Shown: one piece after another, positions 24,440 to 35,837 of the stretch
Layout of the letters: every line of letters begins with the position of its first letter
How positions within the stretch are numbered: the stretch's first letter is position 1
Source: Acanthochlamys bracteata
Taxonomy: Eukaryota > Streptophyta > Magnoliopsida > Pandanales > Velloziaceae
Reading direction: 5' to 3'
DNA length: 64,000 nt
Assembly: GCA_019914995.1 (NCBI GenBank)
Contig: CM034133.1
Location: 4,278,001 to 4,342,000 of the forward strand
Position numbers and translations under genes: made by a program
The notes under the pieces: model-generated
What the model was told of the DNA's origin: nothing
Databases searched by the model: none
What the model saw: only the letters and a program-made list of their open reading frames with translations

Positions 24440-25960
24440 GTACATAGATGTCATACATGTCTAAAAATTTTAAGAATACATATTTTGAAACTATCTTGGT
24501 GAGAATATTAGTCAACTGATCTTCTGATCAAATTTTAGACAATTAAAAATTTTTTTCATCCAACTTTTCCTTAATGAAAATTCTGTCTAACTCAACATAT
24601 TTTGTGCGATCATATTATATTGGATTATGTGCTATATCACATGCTGCTTTATTATCACAAAATAAATGAATCGATTGTTTAGATTTAAAGCCCAAATTTT
24701 TTAAAAGAAGTCTCAACCATAATGCTTCACAAACTCCACGTGCTACACCTCTAAATTCAGCTTCTACACTTGAGCGTGCTATAATATTTTATTTTTGCTT
24801 CTCCATGTAACTAGATTACCGCTCACAAATATAAAGTAATCTGAAGTGGACCGTCTATCATCAATTGCTCCAGCCCAATTAATATCAGTATATACATCTA
24901 TATTTTGACAATTTATATTCTTTATGAACGGAATTCTCTTTCCAGGAGCAGACTATAAGTATCTCAAAATACGTATTACTGCATTCATGTATTGCTCTCC
25001 AGGATTATGCATAAATTGGTTAACAATACTCAATGCATAGATAAGATGAGGTCTTGTATGTGCCAAGTACATCAACCTTCCTGCCAGTATCTGATATTTT
25101 CTTTTCTTAGCTGGTACCTGATTAGTCTCAATACGTAACTTCAGACCTTCTTCCATTAGTGTATCAATTGGTTGACACGCAGATATACTAATCTCCTCTA
25201 ATAGGTCTAAGGCATACTTTCGTTGTGACAGAAAAATTTTCCTTTTAGATCGAGACACTTCGATTCTAAAAAACTATTTCAAAGGATCAAGATCTTTCAT
25301 ATCAAATTCTCTAAATAATTAATCTTGTAATGCCTTTCTTTCTTCCGCATCATTTCCTATAATAAGAGCAGCTATTTTGTCATATATTTTCTTTAAAAGT
25401 AAGGTGTGATCTGAATTGTTCTGATGGTACCCAAATGCTACCATAGATTTTGTGAATCTTTCAAACCATATTTTGGGAGATTGTTTCAATTCATAAAATT
25501 GATTTCTTTAATTTACATTCCTTCTGTTTATAAGTCGCTGATGATATACACCATGGTAGAAGATTCATATAAATTTTTTCAGTTAATTCATCATATGGAA
25601 AGTCATTCTTTACATCAAATTATTGCAACGATCAATATAAGTTAACAGTTAAAGATAACAAGACTCGAACTGTGTTGATTTTTGCTACAGGTGCGAAAGT
25701 ATCTGTGTAGTTAATTTCGTAGGTTTGAGTGTATCTTTTTACCACCATTTTTGCTTTGAAGCGTTCGATTGTACTATCTGCTTTATACTTCACAATATAT
25801 ACCCATCGCAATTCAACTTTGGTCTTTCATGCAGGGAGATCAGTAAGTTCCCAAGTTTTATTCTTTTATAAGTGTTTCATTTCTTTGTTTATAGCTTCTT
25901 CCTATCTTGGATCATTTAAGATTTCCCGCACACTGTTAGAAATCGATAAAGTAGATAATT
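24440..25960 (-). pseudogene. Copia reverse transcriptase and RNase H, interrupted
   Basis: The longest open part is 25258-24953, with FLSQRKYALDLL (RT thumb/connection) and LAGRLMYLAHTRPHLIYALS. RNase H follows with an SSVEAEFRGVA motif near 24770 and a DRTKYVELD motif near 24610. Upstream, the RT fingers and palm appear in several frames (CKLKKS near 25480, then a KIAALIIGNDAEERK segment at 25340-25385). In the family, the catalytic YVDD box sits between the last two blocks; here the sequence passes from AALI straight to IGNDAEER, so the YVDD box is missing. The RT cannot be functional. Confidence 0.85.
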
Positions 25961-26325
25961 GATTTATAAATAACAAATTTAATTCTGACAGCCGATGGTT
26001 AGATATATAATGACTCATTGGGTATTTGACCTTACTGGAAAGTTCAATTTCATACGTAGGTTTAGGAATACCTATATTATGGCAGTATGGTAACTGTCTT
26101 CTGAATGGTTCAGACATTGAGTTAAGAATATCCTCAGCAGTTGATTGATTTGGTATATGTATACATTCTTGAGCGAGAGACTTAGAACAAAGCGAAATTG
26201 GTGTCACACATTTAGTTTCTCAGTGCTCAGTATCATTTTCATCCAATGACACAGCAATCACGTTCTCGTTAATTGCTTCTGACGGAGAGCTATCACCGTT
26301 ATTGTCCACTGCTTGATAGGCAAAT

Positions 26326-27480
26326 CTATGCAATGCACTTTCTTATGAAGAGTGAGACGCACAATCTAAAAATTCGAACTTCCTCTAAATTCTCCCCCTG
26401 AAGTTCAGTTTTAGTACAAAAATATATTGTATATTCATGAAATACAACATCCACTGTGATAAACATACGCCGCGTTGGAGGATGATAACACCGGTACTTC
26501 TTTTCAGGCACATCATATCCAAGAAATACACATCTCGAAGCTCGATGACTCAATTTATTATACTGGTTATGGTGAAGATGTACAAATGCTGCACAACTAA
26601 AGATGCATAGGGGCAAGTTTGAAACTTCCTATGCAACAACTGCTTTCAAAAGGGATTCAAATGATATCTTAAAATCTGTAGAACACGATGTTACACGATT
26701 TATAAGATATGCTGCAAAAACTAGTACTTCTCCCCAATAAGTTAATGGTATATCTGCATCTATCAATAATGCACGAACCACTTTCAATAAGTGTCGATTC
26801 TTCCTCTCAGCAACTCCATTTTGTTGCGATGTATTGGGACATGTAGTTTGATAAATTATTCCATGTGCTTCTAAATACTGTTGAAGAACGGAACACTTAT
26901 ATTCTCCACCGTTATCACTGCGAAGAATCTGAATTTGTGTATTGTACTGAGTCCGAACCATCTTATGAAACTTTTGAAATAAATAGCTCACTTCTCTTTT
27001 AAACTTCATCAAGTATAGCCATGTCATTGTAGTATAGTCATCAATAAAACTAACAAACCATCGTAATCTACCTAATATAGTAACTTTGGATGGATCCCAA
27101 ATATCAGAATTTATTATCATAGAAGGCAGCGGACTTCTATTCAAACATAACGAAAAAGAAGTACGATGACGTTCTGCCAGTTCACAAATATCACATTGAA
27201 AACTAGAAACATCAAATTTTGCAAGTAAATTGAGAAATAATCTTTTCAGATAACCAAAAGAAGGATGCCCCAACCGTCGATACCATAACAAGATTTCTGA
27301 TTTCATTTTCTCACCCTTTAAGCCATCCACTGTTAAAGCTTGGTGTAACTTATCAGAACTCTCTGGCATCAAATCTAAGTAATATAATTGCTCTCGATTA
27401 GTACTGTAACCAATCGTCTGCTTTGTTTGGATATCCTTAAACACACACGATTCACGCCAAAAAATTACAACACAAGACAA
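26326..27480 (-). pseudogene. Copia integrase (HHCC and D-D-E core recognisable)
   Basis: The open frame 27480-26629 (283 codons) contains the pre-integrase zinc-binding region (WYRRLGHPSFGYLKRLF, then CDICELAERHR) and the catalytic core. The first Asp is in NSDIWDP, the second in RSDNGGEY, and the Glu in QQNGVAERKN, so all three catalytic residues are present. A second frame (26616-26326) continues with FLGYDVPEKKYRCYHP, the C-terminal integrase region. The frame change near 26620 separates the two. Confidence 0.88.
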
Positions 27481-27639
27481 AGCTTTAGTTATTTGGGAGA
27501 CGGATAAAAGATTATAATCAAAGGATGGAACAATTAAAACTAATCTAAACTCAAACTATTAGTGAGGGATACAAATCCTTCACCAATAACAGAGTTCAAA
27601 TTACCATTGGCAGTCGAAACCAAAATTTTGTGATGAAGG

Positions 27640-27735
27640 TTTAAGCGCTAACACATGTTTAGAATCAAACGTCATATGATCTGTAGCACCAGATTCAATT
27701 ATCCATGTATTATTAGAAACATGTGCAGAAGTATG
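27640..27735 (-). pseudogene. Copia aspartic protease, catalytic Asp replaced
   Basis: The minus strand reads WIIESGATDHMTFDSKH around 27665-27715. The family motif is W-[IL]-[IL]-D-S-G-A-[ST]-D-H-[MI]; here the catalytic Asp position is Glu (GAA). The flanking residues match well, so the substitution is clear. Confidence 0.75.
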
Positions 27736-27857
27736 TAAAATCTTACCTCCATTGTCTGCGGCAGCTACTAATGCTGAGGCTATGTAGTACCATCATCATC
27801 CTCCATTTTTGTCTCAACAACAGTAGCAACATGATCCTTTTTGGAACCTCGTTGCCG

Positions 27858-28663
27858 TTAATCACGACTATATTCCCACCATTCTGGATATCCGAAACAT
27901 TTACTTTTAATATGACCATGTTTATTGCAGTGAGTGTATTTGGATATGGACTCTTGTGAAGTCTTAGAATTTGTCGACTTGTCACGATCATGCCGATGTC
28001 GTACCATCATAACGGAAGCTTTTATAGTAGAGCGACGTACCTCTTCACGACGAATCAGCGAATAACATTTTTCTAAATCTGGAACTAGGTTTTTACGAAG
28101 GATCTCTTCACGAATCTGTTCAAAGACACTATCCAGACCAGCAAAAAATATATGTATTCTTAATAGCTTAATGGACTTTCTGTACGCCAAAATATCATAA
28201 GGATATTTCATGACTACCTTATCACGATGGTCTAATTCCTGAAAAATTTCGGTCAATTCTCCGTCATACTCGGAGATATATTTTCCACTCTGTTTAGCAA
28301 TAAAGGCTTTTTGGTTGAAAGAGTATAGTTGTAGTTCATCACTCCCATCATAAAATGTCTTCGATAGAGCACTCCAAATCTCACGAGCAGTGGGTAAACG
28401 TAAATAACGTTTCATAATATCTGAAGTCATGGACATAAGCAGCCATCTTTTAACTTTCTGATTTTCAGCATACCATTTTTCATATCAAGCTTCTGATTCA
28501 TCAGGTAGATTAGTCTTCTCGCGTATATAAAAATGTTTCTCTCTTTTAGCAATATGCATCTCCATCAATTGAGACCGAACGTCATAGGTGGACTTATTGA
28601 GAATAATTTTTCTAAATTAAAAGCACCTTCAGATTGAATAATAACTGTAATTGTTGCCGACAT
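27858..28663 (-). pseudogene. Copia Gag with damaged zinc knuckle
   Basis: Gag probably started at the ATG at 28663-28661 and has stops before the longest open part at 28436-27858. It contains the UBN2-type Gag region (TAREIWSALSKTFYDGSD, then LVPDLEKCYSLIRREEVRRS) and a zinc knuckle reading YTHCNKHGHIKSKC followed by GYPEWW. The knuckle is normally C-x2-C-x4-H-x4-C; its first Cys is Tyr here, consistent with TGC to TAC. Confidence 0.85.
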
Positions 28664-28839
28664 AACTGTGGTGATGAATCGAAGCAATAGGCGATCGGCA
28701 GCGGGAGCAAGAGTGCGACGGCGGCGGCAACTAGGGCTTCAATTTTTTATTTTATTTTATCAAGACTGTAAATTTATGACAGGAATAATAATCACCGGTA
28801 ATAATCAATAGTTATCCGATGACGTAAAATAAGGATCTA

Positions 28840-28851
28840 GCTCTAGTACCA
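28840..28851 (-). other. Primer binding site of the copia element
   Basis: The minus strand reads TGGTACTAGAGC immediately after the 5' LTR. It resembles the initiator-Met tRNA site TGGTATCAGAGC used by most plant copia elements (two mismatches). Confidence 0.85.
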
Positions 28852-29010
28852 AGTTAAAATCACAAGTTTTATTCACTTGTTGTTCATTCTCAATGAAGAG
28901 TTACAATATATATAGAAATACAAGTAGCTAAACTAGGAAGATTATCTAATATCTAAATTAGGAAATATATCAAATCTAATATTTAATTTAGGAAACTAAG
29001 TATTTTAACA
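28852..29010 (-). repeat. 5' LTR of the copia element
   Basis: 159 bp. On the minus strand it starts TGTTAAAATACTTAG and ends GTGATTTTAACT, and it is followed by the PBS. It keeps G/C at 13 of the 14 sites where the two LTRs differ by a transition. Confidence 0.93.
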
Positions 29011-29239
29011 TAAGCAAAGTTTATAAAAATAAAAAAATAAAGATTTTTATATATATTAAAATTAGATTTAATTATTGTAAAATATATTGAAAGTAAATTT
29101 AATTTTTATTTTTTGATAAAGTATACAAAAAGTATACTTTGAATTTAGAATTTATATTTTAAAATATATGAACTATTTAAAATTATAATGTTGATCCAAA
29201 AGAAAAAAAATATTATCAGTATTTTGAAATGCACTCTTA
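29011..29239. mobile_element. Right piece of the split Tourist-like MITE
   Basis: It begins with the TAAGC duplication and continues AAAGTTTATAAAAATAAAAA, aligning with positions 20-300 of the neighbouring MITE copy. It ends ATTTTGAAATGCACTC followed by TTA (29237-29239), which is also the left flank of the next MITE. Confidence 0.72.
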
Positions 29240-29539
29240 GGGCGTATTTCAAATGCCCGTAACTGAATTTCGTAAAAGTGAAAAATAAAAAGTAGAGTTT
29301 CTTAAAAAATAAAGTGAAAGTAAAGTTTAGTATTTGTGTTTTAATAGATTTTGAAAGTGTGTTAAAAATTAAAAAATATAATTATATTAAAAAGTGTGTA
29401 AATAAGAAGTTGAAAATTAGAATTTTGTATGTAAAAATAAAATTCTAAAAATTTTATATAATTAAAATATATGAACTGTTCAAAATTCAAAAATTGACGG
29501 AAAGAAATAGAATTACAGTGTGTTTGAAAGAGGCCTTTA
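29240..29539. mobile_element. Tourist-like MITE, adjacent to the split copy
   Basis: Element 29240-29536 (297 bp) starts GGGCGTATTTCAAATGCC. Its right end reverse-complemented is AGGCCTCTTTCAAACACA. TTA flanks it on both sides (29237-29239 and 29537-29539). Two members of one family therefore sit back to back sharing a single TTA. Confidence 0.8.
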
Positions 29540-30236
29540 ATAAATTTTGTGAACAATAATTACTCTACAAGGTAAAGGGTCACGCATGCAGCCAGGCAAC
29601 AGCTGCTAGATTCGTTCAGTTTAAAAGAAGAAGGAGGTGGAGTTTGCCGGGCGGTCAATGCCCAGATTCATGCATGCTCACTGCCACTCTGCTCTGGCAG
29701 ACTGCACCCCACGCTCTCGTGTGCTTCGCTTTGGTCTAACTTAAGTAATCACACAGAACAGATAATAAAAGTTAAATATTTGAATCGCTTTCTTGTTCCC
29801 TTCCGGATTTGTGGTGCACAGGTACCACGTGACTGCCTACCGTATCCTTTACGTGAATTTTTTTGAAACTTTTTTTACGTGAATTTTTATTTTATAGAAT
29901 TTTTTTAATTTAAAAATAAATTAATTTTAAAATTTTTTAATAAAAATTTATTTTCAATAATCACTTATAAATACACTACGAATGGGTCTCTTCGTTTTTG
30001 CTCTAACAAACAATAGAATACTGAAGAGAGAAACGGAGGAGGGCCGGATGACTGGACTGGAAGGTAGAAAGCAAATAAAAAGAGCTTCATCGACACGTAC
30101 GTGCAACGCAGTGCAGTGCAGTCAAATCAAATCAATCATTCCCTAACATGGTCCCATGCAGTCAGTATAACCTTTTCCTCTCTAGGAACTTGGGGAGCAT
30201 TCTAGCTGCTGTTCACTCGATTCAGAACTCGTTTTT
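29540..30236. other. GC-richer intergenic island without ORF
   Basis: 29575-29770 and 30000-30230 have clearly higher G+C than the surroundings, with short direct repeats (GCAGTGCAGTGCAGTC, AAATCAAATCAATC at about 30112-30137). No ORF, homeobox-like, tRNA or recognisable transposon signature was found. It could be an old promoter or an unannotated non-coding transcript. Confidence 0.3.
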
Positions 30237-30480
30237 TAATAGTAGTGTGATTGCGTTAAAAGTAAACCTACCTTTTTTAAAATAAACTTAAAAAATAAAA
30301 TTTAAAAATAAATATTTTATAGAAGTTCTATAAATTTTGTATTAAAATAAATTTAAAATTAAATTTTTAGAAATAGTTTTTGATTAAAAAATTTACTTTA
30401 AATTTTATTTATTTAGATTAAAAATAAAATTAAAAAAATAAAATCTGAATGGCAAATAAAAACGCACTAAATGTACCGCA
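30237..30480. repeat. MITE-like element bordering the tandem duplication
   Basis: The left side reads GATTGCGTTAAAAGTAAACC and the right side reverse-complemented AGTGCGTTTTTATTTGCC, giving imperfect inverted ends. The right half recurs at about 33121-33210, at the junction between the two duplicated units. Confidence 0.5.
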
Positions 30481-33106
30481 CATTTTTTCAACAAGGTAGA
30501 GAAGTGATGTTACTTGTTAAAAAAATGTAAGGAATAATTTTGAACTCTATTTAATATTTAATTTTTTTAAGAAATGTTTTTGTAATAGTATATAAAACTT
30601 TTAATAAACTTACTTATGACGCGTTTGGCAACGCATTTCAAAAAAATAATTTTTTATTTTTTATTTATATTTTAATAAATCTTTTGTAATACTTTATAAA
30701 TTATTTAAAATTTTAAAAATTACATAAAAACTTATATAATTAGATTTTTTTATTACTTATTTTTATTAATTATAAAATTAAAATAATATAATTTATTTAT
30801 TGAGATAGAATAAAATATTTTTTGTAAAAATATTTATTTTACTCTTATTGGTATGTTGCGTTTGTATCACATTCGTATAACAAAGACACATTTTGTGCCT
30901 GGTCATTTTTATTTTGATCGAATTCTTTTTTTAATTCATTTGACGGTATTAGAGAATAAAATCCATAGAACTACTGAGTATGTCTTAATTCTACTACAAA
31001 ATTTTCAATTTTTTATGATCACGTTATGACACATCAAATAAGTAACAATGAATCGAAGTCACTTATCTATAAAGATGTTGAAACAGCTATTCTTGAAAAA
31101 AGAAGTCATCGTAAGAACAAGTTTGATGTTATTTCTGTTGGACAATAAGCAGAGGCTTTATTGTTTGCACAATATAAAAAAAAGTTGAGAAATATTGAAT
31201 GTAGTAATGGAGCAGCAAAAGAAGAATAAGCGACAATTAAAGTGTTTAGCTTAGAAAAACTTTTGGCATTACAAGTGTGACGGCAAGTCCTTAACCAACG
31301 AAAAAGATGCAAAATCCTCCAAATTTCAATAATGTGTGACATACAATTTAGATGATGAAGAAGTGCTAGTTGGCAAAGTTACAATTGCTAAGACAAGGCT
31401 AAAGTTATAGGTGTCTAGAATTAAATTCAGAAACATATTGGCAATTGACATCCACAATAATTGACTTGATGTGTATGAAACTATTTTGGAGGTAACATTC
31501 GGGTGAAAAATGCCAAGTCTTGAAAGTCATTTGAGTTGGTTCCATCAATCTTAAGGAAAAAGATGGAAGAATTCTCTTAATCATGACTATCAAATTTCTG
31601 AGTTAAAATTTAAAATCCTAAAATTTTTGTGTTACATCAACAAAATGGTTGTTTTTATAAAATATTATAATTTGAATGTACTCAAAGTAATCGCAATTTC
31701 AATTGTAAAATTATTAAAAACCATAATTTCAGTGCGATTTTACATAATATAAATTTTTTATAAAAATGAAGGAAGTTATGTAAAATGTGAGGGAGGTTTA
31801 CATAAAAATATACTTTTGCGATTATTCTATAAGTACGGAGGGGTTCTTTGTAAATTTAAAAAGATTCTTTTAAAGGTATAAAAAATCATTTATAAAGATG
31901 TCTGATGGTATTAAAAAAGATTTTATAGAAAATTTATGTTGTGTAAAATCTTATAATCATACTTTAAAATCTTAATTATACTTAGTAAAATAGAACAATG
32001 CTATCTAAATTTTTTATTTTGCATCATTGGCCTTACCAGTAAGATACACCACGTGTTAGGCATAAGTAAAAATTTACTGTTCCTTGAGAGTTTGATAAAC
32101 TTTAATTGTAACACCTAAATAGAGTGTGTTTTTATAAATGTCATCTAGGACAAGAAAAAGACTTACGGGTAGAAAAAATAGATTCTAATTTGTACTAAGT
32201 GCATAGACTAACACTTTCATATTGAGATACAAGTGTGGCATCGAGCATGAATTTAGTAGAGATAATTCTTATGTGGCACTTGAAGTCGGGATGCATTTTA
32301 GAATGTGGCCTTAAGATTCTCTATAATCAGAAGCTCTTGGAAAGTCTTCCCGAATTTCATTTTGTGAATAGTGTTCTAATATAAAATAGCATGGTATCAA
32401 GCTTAGAAGATCACTCTTTCAGGTTAAAGCCATCTTGATTTAATTCACTCTTATGTGTGAGAGTCATTGTAACTTTCACCTATATGTGCCAGATATTTGG
32501 TACATTTATTTGATTTTTTAAGAAAAAATTAAGTGTATCCAATTTGAAGAAAGTAGAAAGTCTTTGATATGCTCAAATACTTTAAAATTCGGGTAGAACT
32601 TTATTCCAACAATATGATTAAGTATCTAAACTTCTAAAGTCGAATAACATAGAAGAATACAATATCAATGACTTTTTGTTTTCTTAGCGGAATAAGTAAT
32701 CAAACAATAGTCCACTATATGTTATACTTCACCGCAAATTCGGGTTATAGAGTGATTTAATAGAGCATTACTTAATCATGTAAGAGCTATATTTGAAAGA
32801 ACGTTTAGTTTTTTGGGCATAGACAGCAAAGACTGTTTGTTACGTATTGAACCATATCTTTTTAATTGATATTGAGTTGAAGATACTAATAAAATTATGG
32901 ACTGACTATATTGTTGATTGCTCTCAACTTTATGAATTTGGTTGTTCGGCTCTTATATATTCAAATGATATCAGAGATTCAAATTAATGCAAAGTCCTAA
33001 GTTATGCTAGAGATATGATTAGACATTGCTTATGTGATTGCTCTACTAATAAAGTTTCTTTTGGTAACTTTGTGATATTTACAAAGAACCAGCTGTAAAG
33101 GATATC
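30387..33106 (+). repeat. Tandem duplication unit A carrying a copia gag-integrase relic
   Basis: About 2.72 kb, repeated with many small differences at about 33121-35837. Matching landmarks are TGGCAAATAAAAACGC (30451 and 33185) and CAGCTGTAAAGGATATC (end at 33106 and 35837), at a constant offset of 2731-2734. Inside, on the plus strand, a decayed copia relic is readable: Gag residues such as RKNKFDVISVGQ (about 31110) and an integrase motif FNRALLNHVRAIFERT (about 32755-32805), with stops throughout. Confidence 0.85.
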
Positions 33107-33120
33107 TGAATGGCAAGTAA

Positions 33121-35837
33121 AAAAGTTTACTTCTAATTTTTATTTATTTATATTAAATATAAAATTAAAAAAATAAAATCTGAATGGCAAATAAAAACGC
33201 ACTAAATGTACCGCACATTTCTTCAACAAGGTACATGAGTGATGTTACTTGTTAAAACAATGTTTAGGAATAATTTTTAACTCTATTTAATATTTAATTT
33301 CCTTAAGTAATGTTTTTGTAATAGTATATAAAAACTTACTTATGACGCGTTTGGCAATGCATTTTTAAAAATAATTTTTTTAATTTTATTTATATATTAA
33401 TAAATCTTTTGTAATGCTTTATAAATTATTTAAAATTTTAAAAAGTACAAATTTTTTTTATATAATTATATTTTTTATTATTTATTTTTATTAATTTTAA
33501 AATTTAAATAATATAATTTATTTATTGAAATAGAATAAATATTTTTTGTAAAAATATTTATTTCATTCTTATTGGTATGTTGTGTTTGTATTACATTCGT
33601 ATAACAAAGACACATTTTGTGGCCGGTCATTTTTATTTTGATTGAGTTCTTTTTTTAATTCATTTGACGGCATTAAAGAAGAAAATCCATAGAGACTATT
33701 GAGTATGTCTTAATTCTGTTGCAAAATTTTCAATTTTTTATGATCACATTATGATACATCAAATAAGTAACAATGAATCGAAGTCACTTATCTATAAAGA
33801 TGTTAAAACAGCTATTCTTAAAGAAAGAAGTCATCGTAAGAACAAGTTTGATGTTATTTCTGTTGGACAACAATCTTTATTGTTGGAACAATATAAAAAA
33901 AAGTTGAGAAATCTTGAAAGTAGTGACGGAGCAAGAAAAGAAGAATAAATGACAATTGAAGTGTTTAACTTAGAAAAATTTTTGGCGTTACAAGTGTGAC
34001 TGCAAGTCCTTAACCAACCGAAAAGATAAAAAATCCTCCAAATTTCAATAATGTGTGACATACAATTTAGATGATGAAGAGTTCTAGTTGGCAAAGTTAT
34101 AATTGCTAAGACAAGGCTAAAGTTATAGGTGTCTAGAATTAAATTCAGAAACGTATTGGCAATTGACATCCACAATAATTGACTTTATATATATGAAACT
34201 ATTTTTGAGGTAACATGCGAGTGAAAAATGTCAAGTCTTGAAAGTCATTTGAGTTGGTTCCATCATTTTCAAGGAAAAAGATGGAAGAATTAGTCTTAAT
34301 CATGATTATCAAATTTCTGAGTTAAATTTTAAAATCCTAAACTTTTGTGTTACATCAACAAAATGTTGTTATTTTATAAAATATTATAATTTGAATGTAT
34401 TCAAAGTAATCGCAATTTCAATTGTAAAATTATTAAAACCCATTATTTCAGTACGATTTTACAAAATATAATTTTTTTATAAAAATGAAGGAAGTTATGT
34501 AAAATGTGAGGGAGGTTTATATAAAAATATACTTTGCGATTATTCTGTAAGTACGGAGGAGTTCCCTGTAAATTTAAAAAGATTTTTTTAAAGACATAAA
34601 AAATTATTTATAAAGATGTCTGATGGTATTAAAAAAGATTTTATAGAAATTTGTGTTGTGTAAAATCTTATAATCATATTGTAAAATCTTAGTTATACTT
34701 AGTAAAACAGAACAATGCTATCCAAATTTTTTATTTTGCATAATTGGCCTTATCAGTAAGATACACCACGTGTTAGGCATAAGTAAAAATTTACTGTTCC
34801 GTGAGAGTTTGATAAACTTTAATTGTAACACCTAAATAGAGTGTGTTTTTATAAATGTCATTTAGGACGACAAAAAGACTTACGGGTAGAAAAAATAGAT
34901 TCTAATTTGTACTAAGTGCAAAGACTAACACTTTCATGTTGAGATATAAGTATGGCATCAAACATGAATTTAGTAGAGGTAATTCTTATGTGGCACTTGA
35001 AGTTGGGGTGCATTTTAGAATGTGGCTTTAAGGTTCTCTATAATCAGAAGCTCTTGGAAAGTCTACCCGAGGTTAAATTTCATTTTGTGAATAATGTGCT
35101 AATGTAAAATAGCACGGCATCAAGCTTAGAAGATCACTCTTTAAGGTTAAAGCCATTCTTGATTTAATTCACTCTTATGTATGAGAGTCACTGTAGCTTT
35201 CACTACATGTGCCAGATATTTGATACATTTTATTTGATTTTTTAAGAAAAAGTTGTGTATCCAATTTGAAGGAAGTAGAAAGTCTTTGATATGCTCAAAT
35301 ACTTTAAAATTCGGGTAGAACTTTATTCCAACAATATGACTAAGTGTCTAAAGTTGAATAACATAGAAGAATACAATATCGATGAATTTTTATTTTCTTA
35401 GCAGAATAAGTAATCAAATAACAGTACACTATATTTTATACTTCACCGCAAACTCGAGTTATAGAGTGATTTAATAGAGCATTACTAGATCATGTAAGAG
35501 CTATATTTGAAAGAACGTCTAGTTTTTTTGGGCATAAGCAACAAAGACTGCTTGTTACGTATTGGACCATATCCTTTTAATTGATATTGAGTTGAAGATA
35601 CTAATAAAATTATGGACTGACTATATTGTTGATTGTTCTCAACTTTATGAATTTGGTTGTTCGGCTCTTATATATTCAAATGACATCAGAGATTGAAATT
35701 AATGCAAAGTTCAAAAAGTGTATATTTCTAAGGTATACTAGAGATATGATTGGACATTGCTTATGTGATTACTCTACTAATAAAATTTCTTTTTGTAACT
35801 TTGTGATCTTTACAAAGAACCAGCTGTAAAGGATATC
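33121..35837 (+). repeat. Tandem duplication unit B carrying the same copia relic
   Basis: This is the second copy of the unit at 30387-33106. It contains the Gag fragment (33751-33948, NNESKSLIYKDVKTAILKER then RKNKFDVISVGQ) and the integrase C-terminal region (35626-35829, AKFKKCIFLRYTRDMIGHCL). Only this copy continues without a break into RT sequence, so it is the side joined to the rest of the original element. Confidence 0.85.
33360..33560. repeat. AT-rich MITE-like block inside unit B (also at about 30625-30840 in unit A)
   Basis: The block begins ACGCGTTTGGCAATGC and is A/T-only inside, with the family's TAATAAATCTTTTGTAAT stretch. It is present in both units, so it inserted before the duplication. 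Confidence 0.45.

Larger units (their letters stand above)
24266..29010 (-). mobile_element. Complete-boundary Ty1/copia retrotransposon, coding-dead
   Basis: The 4745-bp element lies on the minus strand. Two 159-bp LTRs (24266-24424 and 28852-29010) bound it, and the 5-bp duplication TAAGC flanks it (24261-24265 and 29011-29015). The order on the minus strand is 5' LTR, PBS, Gag with zinc knuckle, protease, integrase, RT, RNase H, polypurine tract, 3' LTR, which is the copia order. Inactivating changes are visible in Gag, protease and RT (see the separate entries). The LTRs differ at 16 of 159 sites by direct count, so the insertion is not recent. Confidence 0.93.

Noticed and set aside
30387..35837. 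Assembly duplication as the cause of the tandem copies
   Set aside because: The copies differ by many substitutions and small indels along their whole length, unlike a false duplication.
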